Positions 24,182-33,307 of a stretch of DNA of 37,063 nucleotides are shown one piece after another. The first letter of the stretch is position 1. Each line of letters starts with the position of its first letter. The notes under the pieces are model-generated. The model searched no databases and was not told the DNA's origin. It worked only from the letters and a program-made list of their open reading frames with translations. The stretch lies in NCBI GenBank assembly GCA_050486405.1, contig JBJHDF010000031.1, forward strand, positions 1 through 37,063. The letters run 5' to 3'. This DNA is from JBJHDF01 sp050486405. Its GTDB lineage: Bacteria; Pseudomonadota; Gammaproteobacteria; Pseudomonadales; Cellvibrionaceae. A program made the position numbers and the translations under genes.

Positions 24182-25606
24182 CTACTGCAATCGACGCCGG
24201 GCCAGCTCCCCGGCCAGCGCCCCAACATTGCCCGCGCCCTGGGTGATGACGATATCCCCCGGCTGCACCAGATCCTTAATCACCTCCGGTGCGCCATCCA
24301 CGCCCTCGACAAAAACCGGCTCCACCAGTCCCCGGGCGCGAATGCTACGACACAGGTGGCGACCGTCGGCACCGGGAATCGGCTCCTCACCCGCGCTGTA
24401 GACTTCCAGCAGCACCAGTGCGTCAACGGTGGACAGCACCTCGACAAAGTCTTCGTACAGATCCCGTGTGCGGGTGTAGCGGTGGGGCTGATACACCATC
24501 ACCAGTCGGCGTTCGGGCCAGCCGGCGCGAATGGCCTTGATGGTGACGTCGACTTCCCTGGGGTGATGACCGTAGTCGTCCACCAGCATGGCCGTACCCT
24601 CGCCCACCGGGTACTCGCCGTAAATCTGAAAACGGCGCCCGACCCCAGCGAAGGATGCCAGCCCCCGCTGAATGGCGCTGTCGCTGAGCCCTTCGTCGGT
24701 GGCCACCGCCACGGCGGCGGTGGCATTGAGCACGTTGTGCAATCCGGGAATATTCAATTCGATGGTCAGCGGCTCTGGTTTACCCGGTCGCAGCACGGCA
24801 AAAGTGGAGCGGGTTTTTTCCTGATGCACCTCTACGGCGCGAAAATCGCAGTGCTCGCCAAAACCGTAGGTGATAATGGGCCGCGCCACTTCGGGTATCA
24901 CTTCCATCACCGTGTCGTCATCGCCGCAGACCACAGCCAGCCCGTAGAAAGGCAGGTTGTGCAAGAATTCGATAAAGGTTTTTTTCAGCCGTGAAAAATC
25001 GCCATCGTAGGTATCCATATGATCAGCGTCGATATTGGTCACCACCGCCACCATGGGTTGCAGGTGCAGGAAGGACGCGTCGCTTTCATCCGCCTCCGCC
25101 ACCAGATAGCGACTGTCGCCCAGTTGGGCGTTGCTGCCAGCGCTGTTCACCAGGCCACCGACAATAAAAGTCGGGTGCTGCCCGTCGGCCGCCAGCACCG
25201 ACGCCAGCAGGCTGGTGGTGGTAGTTTTGCCGTGGGTGCCGGCCACGGCGATGCCGTGGCGATAGCGCATAAGCTCGCCCAGCATCTCGGCCCGGCGCAC
25301 GATGGGAATGCGCAGCTCACGGGCGTTTTTCAGTTCCGGGTTGCTGTCGTCCACGGCGCTGGAATTGACCACTACATCCACATCCGCCACCTGCCGGGCG
25401 TGATGGCCTATGTAAATGCGCGCGCCCTTGGCTTCCAGGCGTCGCGTCACCTCGGATTCCTTGAGATCCGAGCCGCTTATATCGTACCCCTGATTGAGCA
25501 GCACTTCGGCAATGCCGCTCATACCGGCGCCGCCGATACCGACAAAATGAATGCGGCGAATGCGGCGCATCTCCGGCACTTCGTAATGGGCCACCGCTTT
25601 ATCCAC
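24182..25606 (-). CDS. murC: UDP-N-acetylmuramate-L-alanine ligase MurC
   Basis: This 474-residue ATP-dependent ligase adds L-Ala to UDP-MurNAc. It starts at a GTG with a near-perfect CAGGAGGTGATCC in front and overlaps the end of murG by 8 nt. HFVGIGGAGMSGIAEVL is at 20-36 (UDP-sugar binding), the P-loop GTHGKTTT at 123-130, then EADESDASFLHL, NIDADHMDTY, the C-terminal substrate domain with DDYGHHPREV, and YQPHRYTRTRDL. All are MurC-specific. Full length. Confidence 0.98.
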   Translation of the reverse strand: MDKAVAHYEVPEMRRIRRIHFVGIGGAGMSGIAEVLLNQGYDISGSDLKESEVTRRLEAKGARIYIGHHARQVADVDVVVNSSAVDDSNPELKNARELRIPIVRRAEMLGELMRYRHGIAVAGTHGKTTTTSLLASVLAADGQHPTFIVGGLVNSAGSNAQLGDSRYLVAEADESDASFLHLQPMVAVVTNIDADHMDTYDGDFSRLKKTFIEFLHNLPFYGLAVVCGDDDTVMEVIPEVARPIITYGFGEHCDFRAVEVHQEKTRSTFAVLRPGKPEPLTIELNIPGLHNVLNATAAVAVATDEGLSDSAIQRGLASFAGVGRRFQIYGEYPVGEGTAMLVDDYGHHPREVDVTIKAIRAGWPERRLVMVYQPHRYTRTRDLYEDFVEVLSTVDALVLLEVYSAGEEPIPGADGRHLCRSIRARGLVEPVFVEGVDGAPEVIKDLVQPGDIVITQGAGNVGALAGELARRRLQ

Positions 25607-26693
25607 GGATCACCTCCTGACAAATATCGGCGACCCGCTCGGCCGACCGGGGTTGCGCCTGTTGCCGGGCGGACTCGGCCAGCAACAGCAGTTGTTCGCG
25701 CTGGACTTTTTCGCCCGCCAGCAGATCCGCCAATCGCTGCGGTTCGAGTTGCTGTTGGGGCAGCAGAATGGCGGCGGCGCTGTCGGCGAGAATCCGGGCG
25801 TTGTGGGTCTGGTGGTCGTCCACAGCGTGGGGAAAGGGCACCAGAATGGCGGCCACACCCGCCGCCATGATTTCCGACACCGTGAGCGCCCCGGCGCGAC
25901 AGACGATCAGGTCTGCCCAGGCGTAGGCGGCCGCCATATCCTCGATAAACGCATCCACTTTGGCCGCCACCTGATGCTGCATATAGAGCGCAGTGGTCGC
26001 GGCCGCGTGACTGTCACCGGTCTGGTGCCAGATATTGGGGCGCCGCTCAGGCGCCATCAGACCCAGGGCTGCGGGCAGGCATTCGTTGATGGCCCGGGCA
26101 CCCAGACTGCCGCCCAGCACCAGCAGATTGAGCGGACCGCTTCTGGCGCTGTAACGCTGCGCCGGCTCGGGCAGCGCGGCTATGTCGCCGCGCACCGGGT
26201 TGCCCACGGCTTCCGCCTCCACACCCTTGAGGGCAAAGGTATCGTCAAAAGCTTCCAGCACGCGGGTGGCGCGGCGCGCCAGCAGACGGTTGGTCGTGCC
26301 GGGGATGGCGTTCTGCTCGTGAATCACCAGGGGCTTGCGCAGCAGGCGCGCCGCCAGTCCGCCTGGACCCGAAGCAAAGCCGCCAAAACCCAGAGCCAGA
26401 TGAATGTTTTCCCGACGCAGCACCACCAGCGACTGCACCAGCGCCCGCAGTATCAGAAAGGGTGCTTTCAGCAAACCCACCATGCCGCGGCCGCGCACAC
26501 CTTCCACGGACAGGAAGTGCAACTCGATACCCGCCGCCGGCACCAGTCGCGCCTCAAGACCACGACGGGTGCCCAGCCAGGTCACATGGACATTGCGCTC
26601 TTGCAGCACTTTCGCCACCGCCAGGGCGGGAAATACATGACCGCCGGTGCCACCAGCCATGATCACGATATTCATATCGGGCGCGCTGTTCAT
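25599..26693 (-). CDS. murG: Lipid II synthase (UDP-GlcNAc transferase) MurG
   Basis: This 364-residue peripheral inner-membrane GT28 glycosyltransferase adds GlcNAc to lipid I. The start ATG at 26693 overlaps the ftsW stop as ATGA; an open frame continues upstream through ftsW but is a shadow. The N-terminal G-loop GGTGGHVFPA begins at 14, a second glycine loop LVLGGSLGARAIN follows, and HEQNAIPG is present. The donor-site segment is ICRAGALTVSEI near the C-terminal third, then AAILVPFPHAVDDHQTHNA. An ATG five codons later (MNIVIMAGG) is an alternative start. Confidence 0.97.
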   Translation of the reverse strand: MNSAPDMNIVIMAGGTGGHVFPALAVAKVLQERNVHVTWLGTRRGLEARLVPAAGIELHFLSVEGVRGRGMVGLLKAPFLILRALVQSLVVLRRENIHLALGFGGFASGPGGLAARLLRKPLVIHEQNAIPGTTNRLLARRATRVLEAFDDTFALKGVEAEAVGNPVRGDIAALPEPAQRYSARSGPLNLLVLGGSLGARAINECLPAALGLMAPERRPNIWHQTGDSHAAATTALYMQHQVAAKVDAFIEDMAAAYAWADLIVCRAGALTVSEIMAAGVAAILVPFPHAVDDHQTHNARILADSAAAILLPQQQLEPQRLADLLAGEKVQREQLLLLAESARQQAQPRSAERVADICQEVIRG

Positions 26694-27892
26694 ACCGCCT
26701 CCCGCGCCTGCAATCGACGCTGCACGGTGGGCGCCGGCGGCACCACCTTCGCCGTCGGCTGCGACTCCCGGGCCACCCGCAACACCAGTGCCACCGCCAC
26801 ACAACTGGCCAGCAGGCTGCTGCCACCGTAGCTGATAAACGGCAGGGTCAAACCCTTGGTGGGCAGCAGTCCCGACGCCACGCCGATATTGACAAAGGCC
26901 TGTACGCTGAACAGCACCGCCACCCCCAGCGCCAGCAAGCCGGCAAACAGATTGCCGCTGGCCAGGTTGCCGCGCGCCAGCAACATCATGCGCAGCACCA
27001 ACCCGGCGAACAGGGCAATCACCAGCAGCGCGCCTATCAAACCGAGTTCTTCCGCAACAATGGCGAAGATAAAATCCGTATGGGCTTCCGGCAGGTAAAA
27101 CAATTTCTGCACGCTGTTGCCCAACCCCTGACCAAACCATTCGCCCCGCCCGAAGGCAATCAGCGACTGCGTCAACTGATAGCCGGTATTGAACTGGTCG
27201 GCCCAGGGGTCCAGGAAAGCAATCAACCGCTGCATGCGATAGGGCGTGGTCACCGCCATCAGCGACAGGGCAGCGGCGGCCAGCGCCAAGAGTGCCGTGA
27301 AATGCATCAGCCGTACGCCGACCACAAACATCATGGTCACCACCGTGCCGCAGATCACCACGGCGGCGCCGAAATCCGGCTCCGCCAGCAACAGCGCGGC
27401 GATCAACCCCAGCACCGCCATGGGTTTGACAAACCCCTGCCAGCCCGACGCCAAGCGCTCATAGTGACGGGTAAAGAAGCCGGCAAAAAACACCACGGCG
27501 GCGATCTTGGCCACTTCCGACACCTGCAAGGTCAGCGGACCGAACACCAGCCAGCGGCGGGCGCCGTTGACTTCGCGACCGATGCCGGGCACCAGCACCA
27601 CCGCCAGCAATACCAGTGTCAGCAACAGCAGCAACCCGCCATAGTTGCGCCACTTCTCCAGAGGGATACCCAGCACCAGCAGCGCCAGTGCGATACCCAG
27701 CAGCTGGTAGACAAGGTGCCGTCGCACAAAGTACCAGGGGTCACCGTAGTTCAGTGCCGCCGTGGCCACCGACGCCGAGGCCACCATGACCAGCCCCGCC
27801 AGCATCAGCGCCACCCACAGCACCAACAACCAATGGTCGGTTCTGCCTGCGTAGGACAGGCCGCTCAATTGCATCAGACGCCGGGCGTTCAT
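26690..27892 (-). CDS. ftsW: Septal peptidoglycan polymerase FtsW
   Basis: This 400-residue SEDS-family glycosyltransferase polymerises lipid II at the septum with FtsI. About ten hydrophobic segments are visible. LVMVASASVATA is in the first, GREVNGARRWLVFGPLTLQVSE is the conserved loop, and EPDFGAAVVI, LIAFGRGEWFGQGLGNSVQK, LPEAHTDFIFAIVAEELG and the final ISYGGSSLLAS are SEDS hallmarks. The ATG overlaps the murD stop as ATGA. The cytoplasmic N- and C-termini are short and basic. Confidence 0.97.
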   Translation of the reverse strand: MNARRLMQLSGLSYAGRTDHWLLVLWVALMLAGLVMVASASVATAALNYGDPWYFVRRHLVYQLLGIALALLVLGIPLEKWRNYGGLLLLLTLVLLAVVLVPGIGREVNGARRWLVFGPLTLQVSEVAKIAAVVFFAGFFTRHYERLASGWQGFVKPMAVLGLIAALLLAEPDFGAAVVICGTVVTMMFVVGVRLMHFTALLALAAAALSLMAVTTPYRMQRLIAFLDPWADQFNTGYQLTQSLIAFGRGEWFGQGLGNSVQKLFYLPEAHTDFIFAIVAEELGLIGALLVIALFAGLVLRMMLLARGNLASGNLFAGLLALGVAVLFSVQAFVNIGVASGLLPTKGLTLPFISYGGSSLLASCVAVALVLRVARESQPTAKVVPPAPTVQRRLQAREAV

Positions 27893-29235
27893 GACGATAA
27901 CCCCCGCACGGCGGCAACAAACGCCTCGCCCCGCTGGCGGTAGCCGCTGAACATGTCGAAACTGGCACAGGCCGGCGACAGCAGCACGGCGTCGCCGGGC
28001 AGCGCTAGTTGCCGCGCCTGCGCCACCGCATCGTCCATGGTGTCGGCGCGCCGGGTTGTCACCACCGGCTTCAAAACTTTTTCCAGCAAGGGGGCGTCTT
28101 CACCGATCAGCACCGCAGCGCGCAGATGCTTTTCCGCCACACCGGCCAACCGGGAGAAATCGCCGCCCTTGCCCTGGCCACCGGCGATCAGCACCAGTTT
28201 CGCCGGTTCCCGGGCCAGACCGCGAATGGCGGCCAGAGTGGCGCCCACATTGGTGCCCTTGGAGTCATCAAAAAACTCAACGCCGTCAATTTCCGTGACT
28301 TTCTGGCAGCGATGGGGCAGACCGGAAAATTCACGCAACACCTGCAGCATGGCGGCCATCGGCAGGCCGGCGGCGTGGCCGATGGCCAGAGCGGCCAGGG
28401 CGTTGTCCAGATTGTGGGCGCCGGACATCTTCAGTTCTTCCACCGGCAGCAATGGCTCGAACTGATAGGCCAGCCAGGTGCGCTCACCTTCATGCAGTAT
28501 GCCGAAGTTGCCGAACTCCGCCGGCCCGCCAAAACTGATGGGTTTGCTATCCACGGCCAACGGCGGATGGGTGAGCAGATCCTGACGGTTGATTACCATC
28601 TGCTGCGCACCGAGGTAAATCCGCTGCTTGGCCGCGTGGTATTCGCGGATGCTGTCGTAGCGATCCAGGTGATCGCCGCTGACGTTGAGTATCGCCGCCA
28701 CTCTGGCGTTGAGCCGGCCGACCGTTTCCAGTTGGAAGCTGGACAGCTCCAGCACATAGAGCTCCACCGCGTCGTCGAGCAACTCCAGGGCCGGCGTACC
28801 CAGGTTGCCACCCACGGCCACGCGCAGACCGGCCGCCGCGGCCATCTCGCCCACCAGAGTGGTGACGGTGCTCTTGGCGTTGGTGCCGGTGATGGCCACC
28901 AGCGGCGCCCGGGCGTGACGGGCAAAAAGTTCGATATCACCGATCACCGGCACACCGGTCTGCTCCGCGGCAACAATGGCCGGCGTATTTTTAGGCACGC
29001 CGGGGCTGAGCACAATTTCGTCCGCCAACTGCAAGGTGTCCTGCCGCAACTCGCCCAGCTCCAGCGGCACATCCGAAAATTCGCGCTGTATCTGTGCCAG
29101 ATTAGGCGGGTTGGTTCGGGTGTCCAGCAGCACAAAACGCTCACCGCGGGCAGCCAGAAAGCGGGCCACAGACAGGCCGGTGGCGCCTGTGCCCACTATC
29201 GCTCTGGTTCCGCTGGTGGCGATCAATTCACTCAC
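27889..29235 (-). CDS. murD: UDP-N-acetylmuramoyl-L-alanine-D-glutamate ligase MurD
   Basis: This 448-residue ligase adds D-Glu to UDP-MurNAc-L-Ala. It starts at a GTG preceded by AAAGGG. The N-terminal GTGATGLSVARFL is the Rossmann loop. The ATP site ITGTNAKSTVTT (117-123) carries Ala120 where the Mur P-loop usually has Gly (GxNGKST); I believe this variant also occurs in Pseudomonas. NLGTPALELL, LSSFQLE, NVSGDHLDRY, HNLDNALAALA, LPHRCQKV, FFDDSKGTNVGATLAAI and LLSPACASFDMF are MurD-specific. It lies 42 bp after mraY, across a short tandem repeat. Confidence 0.97.
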   Translation of the reverse strand: MSELIATSGTRAIVGTGATGLSVARFLAARGERFVLLDTRTNPPNLAQIQREFSDVPLELGELRQDTLQLADEIVLSPGVPKNTPAIVAAEQTGVPVIGDIELFARHARAPLVAITGTNAKSTVTTLVGEMAAAAGLRVAVGGNLGTPALELLDDAVELYVLELSSFQLETVGRLNARVAAILNVSGDHLDRYDSIREYHAAKQRIYLGAQQMVINRQDLLTHPPLAVDSKPISFGGPAEFGNFGILHEGERTWLAYQFEPLLPVEELKMSGAHNLDNALAALAIGHAAGLPMAAMLQVLREFSGLPHRCQKVTEIDGVEFFDDSKGTNVGATLAAIRGLAREPAKLVLIAGGQGKGGDFSRLAGVAEKHLRAAVLIGEDAPLLEKVLKPVVTTRRADTMDDAVAQARQLALPGDAVLLSPACASFDMFSGYRQRGEAFVAAVRGLSS

Positions 29236-29245
29236 TGATTTGCCC

Positions 29246-29274
29246 TTTAACCCAATTTCATTTAACCCAATTTC
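29246..29274. repeat. 15-bp tandem duplication between mraY and murD
   Basis: TTTAACCCAATTTC occurs at 29246-29259 and again at 29261-29274, a head-to-tail 15-bp duplication that fills most of the 42-bp gap. One copy supplies AT-rich spacing before the murD Shine-Dalgarno. This is the largest gap within the mur stretch of the cluster. Confidence 0.7.
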
Positions 29275-29277
29275 TTT

Positions 29278-30360
29278 TTAGCGCAGTTTCATGGTGGCCA
29301 GACCGAACAACACCAGGATCACGGTAATGATCCAGAAGCGCACAATCACCCGGGGTTCGGGCCAGCCTTTGAGTTCAAAATGGTGATGCAGCGGCGCCAT
29401 GCGAAAAATCCGCCGTCCGGTCAACTTGAAGGACGCCACCTGCAGAATCACCGATACGGTTTCCATAATGAAAATGCCGCCCATAATGAACAGTACGATT
29501 TCATGGCGGGTGATCACCGCAATCACACCGATGGCAGCGCCCAATGCCAGCGCGCCCACGTCGCCCATAAATACCTGGGCCGGGTAGGTGTTGAACCAGA
29601 GAAAGCCCAGGCCGGCACCCGCCAAGGCGCCGCAGAAAATCACCAGCTCACCTGTGCCCGGCACATGGGCTATATGCAGATACTCGGAAAATTCCACATG
29701 GCCCACCACATAGGCAATGATGCCCAGCGCCGAGCCCACCATGACCGTAGGCATGATGGCGAGCCCGTCGAGACCGTCGGTGAGATTCACCGCGTTGCTG
29801 AAACCCACAATCACCAGATAGGCGAACAGAATATAAAAGAGCCCCAGCTCCAGGGCGAAGTTTTTGAAGAAGGGCACAAACAATTGGGTTTCTGCCGGCG
29901 AGGCGGCGGTGTAGTAGAGAAACACCGCCGCGCCGACACCCGCCACTGACTGCCAAAAATATTTCCAGCGCGCGGGCAGGCCCCGGGAGTTGGCGTGCAC
30001 CACCTTGCGGTAATCGTCCACCCAGCCGATGGCACCGAACAGTACCGTTACCACCAGCACCACCCAGACAAAACGGTTGGTGAGATCACTCCACAACAGA
30101 GTGCTGATAAAAATGGCGGCGAGAATCAGGGTGCCGCCCATGGTGGGGGTACCGGATTTGCTCAAATGGGTCTGCGGCCCGTCGTTGCGCACCGCCTGAC
30201 CGATCTGCAGCATATTGAGCCGCCGGATCATCCAGGGGCCCAGCAGCAGCGACATGCCCAGTGCCGTCAACACACCGAGAATGCTGCGCAGGGTCAGGTA
30301 CTGAACTACCGCAAACCCGCGCAGGTGTTCCTGCAACAATTCGGCCAGCCACAATAACAT
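29278..30360 (-). CDS. mraY: Phospho-MurNAc-pentapeptide translocase MraY
   Basis: This 360-residue ten-helix inner-membrane enzyme makes lipid I from UDP-MurNAc-pentapeptide and undecaprenyl phosphate. Key parts are PTMGG near 72-76, the Mg2+/catalytic D115-D116 in GWVDDYRK, NLTDGLDGLA with the third catalytic Asp, GDVGALALGAA, and MAPLHHHFELKGWPE, the triple-His loop. The start ATG shares one base with the murF stop (TAATG). Length equals E. coli MraY. Confidence 0.98.
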   Translation of the reverse strand: MLLWLAELLQEHLRGFAVVQYLTLRSILGVLTALGMSLLLGPWMIRRLNMLQIGQAVRNDGPQTHLSKSGTPTMGGTLILAAIFISTLLWSDLTNRFVWVVLVVTVLFGAIGWVDDYRKVVHANSRGLPARWKYFWQSVAGVGAAVFLYYTAASPAETQLFVPFFKNFALELGLFYILFAYLVIVGFSNAVNLTDGLDGLAIMPTVMVGSALGIIAYVVGHVEFSEYLHIAHVPGTGELVIFCGALAGAGLGFLWFNTYPAQVFMGDVGALALGAAIGVIAVITRHEIVLFIMGGIFIMETVSVILQVASFKLTGRRIFRMAPLHHHFELKGWPEPRVIVRFWIITVILVLFGLATMKLR

Positions 30361-31745
30361 TATGTTTGTTCTCCGTTTTCTGTGAGCGCCGCCACCAGGG
30401 TTTCCATACGGGACGAGCGGGAGCCTTTGATCAGAATGGCAATGTCGGACACCGCTTGCGCTGCGACATCCCGGCGCAACAGCTCTGCCAGTTGCGCGCG
30501 ATCGGTAAAGTGCCGGGCGTTATCACCGAAGGCCTCGCTGGCCCGGCGGCTCAATTCACCCAGGGTGTAGAGTCGTTGCACGCCGCGCTGCCGGGCATAG
30601 TCGCCGAGTTCTGTGTGCAGCGCTTCCGCCCGCTCGCCCAACTCGCCGAGATCACCCAGCACCAGCCAGCCGTTCTCCGGTCGCGAGGCCAGCACATCGA
30701 TGGCGGCGCGCACCGAACCGGGATTGGCGTTGTAACTGTCGTCGATGACCAGAGCACCATTGAAAGCTCGCTTGTACTGCAGCCGGCCCGGCGGGGGCGC
30801 AAAACACGCCAGGCCCCGGGCGATGACCTCGCCGTCGATACCCAGCGCGAGGGCGCAGGTGGCGGCAGCCAGGGCATTGCGCAGATTGTGATCGCCAGCG
30901 GCAGGCAGCGTTACCGGCCAACGGCCATCTGCGGCGACCAGAGTGAAACGGCTGCCGTCGGGGGCGCGCTGCACAGCTTCGGCGCGGCAGTCGGCGTCGG
31001 CCTTGTCCAGGGAAAAAGTCAGTTGGCGCCACTGCGCCGCTTCGCGCTGAAACCGGGGCGCAAAGGTGTCATCCAGATTGATCACTGCGACGCCGTCTGC
31101 CGGCAGTGCCTGATAGATTTCGCCTTTGGCGGCGGCCACACCTTCGATGGAACCGAAACCCTGCAAGTGCGCCGGCATGACGTTGTTGATCAGCGTCACC
31201 CCGGGCCGCGCCAGGGCGCAGAGACCGGTGATTTCCCCCGGGCCGCTGGCGCCCATTTCGATCACGGCGTAGCGGTGCTGCGGTGAGAGTTCCAGCAGGG
31301 TCAGGGGTACGCCTATGTGGTTGTTGAGATTGCCCCGGGTGACCAGTACCGCCCCCGGCGCCGCCGCTTCCAGAATGCCCGCCAGCAGGGTCTTGACCGT
31401 GGTCTTGCCGGAACTGCCGGTGAGTGCCACCAGAGGACCGGAGTAGGCGTCGCGATTGTGCGCGGCGATGCGACCCAGCGCCGCCAGAGTGTCCGGCACC
31501 TGCAGTTGCGGCAGCGCGAGCGACGGCTGCGGCACTTCCACCACCAGCGCGCTGGCGCCGCGCTCCCGGGCGTCGGCGAGAAAATTATGGGCGTCGAAGC
31601 GTTCGCCGCGCAAGGCGAGAAACACGTCGCCGGGCTGCAGGGCGCGGGTATCGGTACTCAGACGGGTAAAGGCGACGTCGTCGCCGTGCAGTTGTGCGCC
31701 GGGCACAACCTTCAGCAACTGACTCAGGTGCAGTGGCGCCATCAT
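30360..31745 (-). CDS. murF: UDP-MurNAc-tripeptide-D-Ala-D-Ala ligase MurF
   Basis: This 461-residue ligase adds the D-Ala-D-Ala dipeptide. The start ATG at 31745 overlaps the murE stop (ATGA) and follows GGAGG at 7 bp; the upstream continuation is a shadow of murE. LSTDTRALQPGDVFLAL is at 29-45 (UDP-substrate domain). The P-loop GSSGKTT is at 110-116, then TRGNLNNHIGVPLTLL, EMGASGPGEI, GDHNLRNALAA, PGRLQ, IDDSYNANPGSVRAAI and VLGDLGELGE. These are MurF signatures. Length is normal. Confidence 0.98.
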   Translation of the reverse strand: MMAPLHLSQLLKVVPGAQLHGDDVAFTRLSTDTRALQPGDVFLALRGERFDAHNFLADARERGASALVVEVPQPSLALPQLQVPDTLAALGRIAAHNRDAYSGPLVALTGSSGKTTVKTLLAGILEAAAPGAVLVTRGNLNNHIGVPLTLLELSPQHRYAVIEMGASGPGEITGLCALARPGVTLINNVMPAHLQGFGSIEGVAAAKGEIYQALPADGVAVINLDDTFAPRFQREAAQWRQLTFSLDKADADCRAEAVQRAPDGSRFTLVAADGRWPVTLPAAGDHNLRNALAAATCALALGIDGEVIARGLACFAPPPGRLQYKRAFNGALVIDDSYNANPGSVRAAIDVLASRPENGWLVLGDLGELGERAEALHTELGDYARQRGVQRLYTLGELSRRASEAFGDNARHFTDRAQLAELLRRDVAAQAVSDIAILIKGSRSSRMETLVAALTENGEQT

Positions 31746-33307
31746 GACTGCACCTCCTGCTTTTCCAGGCGTTTTTGCAGACTGAGGCGCGCTTGCTTGA
31801 GATCGCTGAACGGCAGCGTTTCGTCGGCAAAAATCTGGTAGTTCTCGTGCCCCTTGCCGGCGATCAGCACCAGGTCTCCGGGGCGGGCCTGCTGGACTGC
31901 CAGGTCGATGGCCATGGCGCGGTCCGCCACCACCAGACAGGCGTCGGCGTTGTCCATGCCGCGCACTATATCGGCGGCGATTTTCGCCGGGTCTTCGCTG
32001 CGGGGGTTGTCGTTGGTGACGATGACGCAATCGGCCAACTGTTGCGCCAGCGCGCCCATCAGCGGCCGCTTGCCCGGGTCTCTATCGCCACCGCAACCGA
32101 ACACACACCAGAGACGGCCCCCGGTATGACCGCGCAACGCCTTGAGCGCCTGTTCCAACGCGTCGGGCGTGTGGGCGTAATCCACCAGCACCTGAATATC
32201 GGCGCCGACTGTGTCCGCCGTTACCGGCTGCATGCGCCCCGGCGCAGGTTGCAATCGCGGCACGACGGCCAGAATATCCGTAAGCGGTAACCCCTGATCG
32301 CCGGCCAGAGCTATTGCCGCCAGCAGGTTGCCGAGATTGAAGGCACCCAGCAGGGACGTGCGCAACTCACCCTGGCCCCAGGGGGTCACCAGGGTGGCTG
32401 TGGCACCGTTCATATGGGTACGGCGATTCTTCAGATACAGATCCGCCGCCGGATTGTCCAGCGAGTAGCTCAAACCCTGAACGCCGGCGGGCAGTTGCGA
32501 CAACAGGCTCGCGGCCCAGCTGTCGTCCAGATTGACAATGGCCCGTCCCAGCTCCTCCACCAACAGCAGTTGCGCCTTGGCCCGGCCGTAGCTGTCCATA
32601 TCGCCGTGGTAGTCCAGGTGGTCACGACTGAGATTGGTGAACAGGCCGGTATCGAACGGCAGCGCCGCCACGCGCCCCTGAACCAGCGCGTGGGACGAGA
32701 CTTCCATGGCGGTCAGCATACCGGGCTGTGCAGCGCCGGACGCCAATTCCGCCAGTGCCCGCTGCAGGGTGACGGCATCCGGTGTAGTGAGGCCGGTACT
32801 GCGCAGTTTCTCCAGTTGCGGCGCCAGTGGCTCGGCACCGTTCAGCAGGCCGTAACCCAGGGTGCCCACCACCGCCGCCTGCCCTTTGAGCAAGGCAAAC
32901 AGTTGGGCCAGCAACAGGCTGCAGGTGGTCTTGCCGTTGGTGCCGGTAATACCCACCAGTTGCAACTGGCGACCGGGCTCGCCGTAGAAACGCCCGGCAA
33001 TGGCACTGACCTGAGTCGCCAGTTCCGGCACGGCAATCACCGGCACACTGTCCTGCCAGCTCAGCCCCTGCCAGTTATCGCCGACTTCCACCAAAGCGGC
33101 GACGGCTCCCCTGGCCAGGGCCTCGGGGAGAAACTCGCGACCATCGCGGCTGACCCCAATCAGAGCAATAAAGAGGTCACCGGGAGCCACCTGTCGGCTG
33201 TCCAGGGTAAGACCGGAAACCGCAATCTGACCAGCCCGCCCCAGGGGCAAGCCGGGCAGCAGTTGCTCAAGACGCGGCCGATTGTTGGCTTGAACAGAAG
33301 CCATCAT
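31742..33307 (-). CDS. murE: UDP-MurNAc-L-Ala-D-Glu:meso-diaminopimelate ligase MurE
   Basis: This 521-residue ligase adds the third stem-peptide residue. The N-terminal domain has LTLDSRQVAPGDLFIAL. The P-loop GTNGKTT is at 122-128, followed by GTLGYG, TTPDAVTLQ, MEVSSHALVQGRV, FTNLSRDHLDYH and YAHTPDALEQAL. The D-N-P-R motif at 433-436 specifies meso-diaminopimelate rather than lysine. GKGHENYQ is near the end. It is about 25 residues longer than the E. coli protein. It overlaps ftsI by 4 nt (ATGA). Confidence 0.98.
   Translation of the reverse strand: MMASVQANNRPRLEQLLPGLPLGRAGQIAVSGLTLDSRQVAPGDLFIALIGVSRDGREFLPEALARGAVAALVEVGDNWQGLSWQDSVPVIAVPELATQVSAIAGRFYGEPGRQLQLVGITGTNGKTTCSLLLAQLFALLKGQAAVVGTLGYGLLNGAEPLAPQLEKLRSTGLTTPDAVTLQRALAELASGAAQPGMLTAMEVSSHALVQGRVAALPFDTGLFTNLSRDHLDYHGDMDSYGRAKAQLLLVEELGRAIVNLDDSWAASLLSQLPAGVQGLSYSLDNPAADLYLKNRRTHMNGATATLVTPWGQGELRTSLLGAFNLGNLLAAIALAGDQGLPLTDILAVVPRLQPAPGRMQPVTADTVGADIQVLVDYAHTPDALEQALKALRGHTGGRLWCVFGCGGDRDPGKRPLMGALAQQLADCVIVTNDNPRSEDPAKIAADIVRGMDNADACLVVADRAMAIDLAVQQARPGDLVLIAGKGHENYQIFADETLPFSDLKQARLSLQKRLEKQEVQS

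Noticed and set aside
26694..27140. N-terminal extension of MurG through ftsW
   Set aside because: Normal MurG starts at the ATGA overlap at 26693; the extra part is a shadow of ftsW in another frame.
28862..28882. Loss of MurD function because of Ala for Gly in the P-loop (GTNAKST)
   Set aside because: All other MurD motifs are intact, the gene sits in an essential operon, and the same variant is believed to occur in Pseudomonas MurD.
31746..32030. N-terminal extension of MurF through murE
   Set aside because: It is a frame shadow of murE; the ATG at 31745 has a good Shine-Dalgarno and fits the family length.
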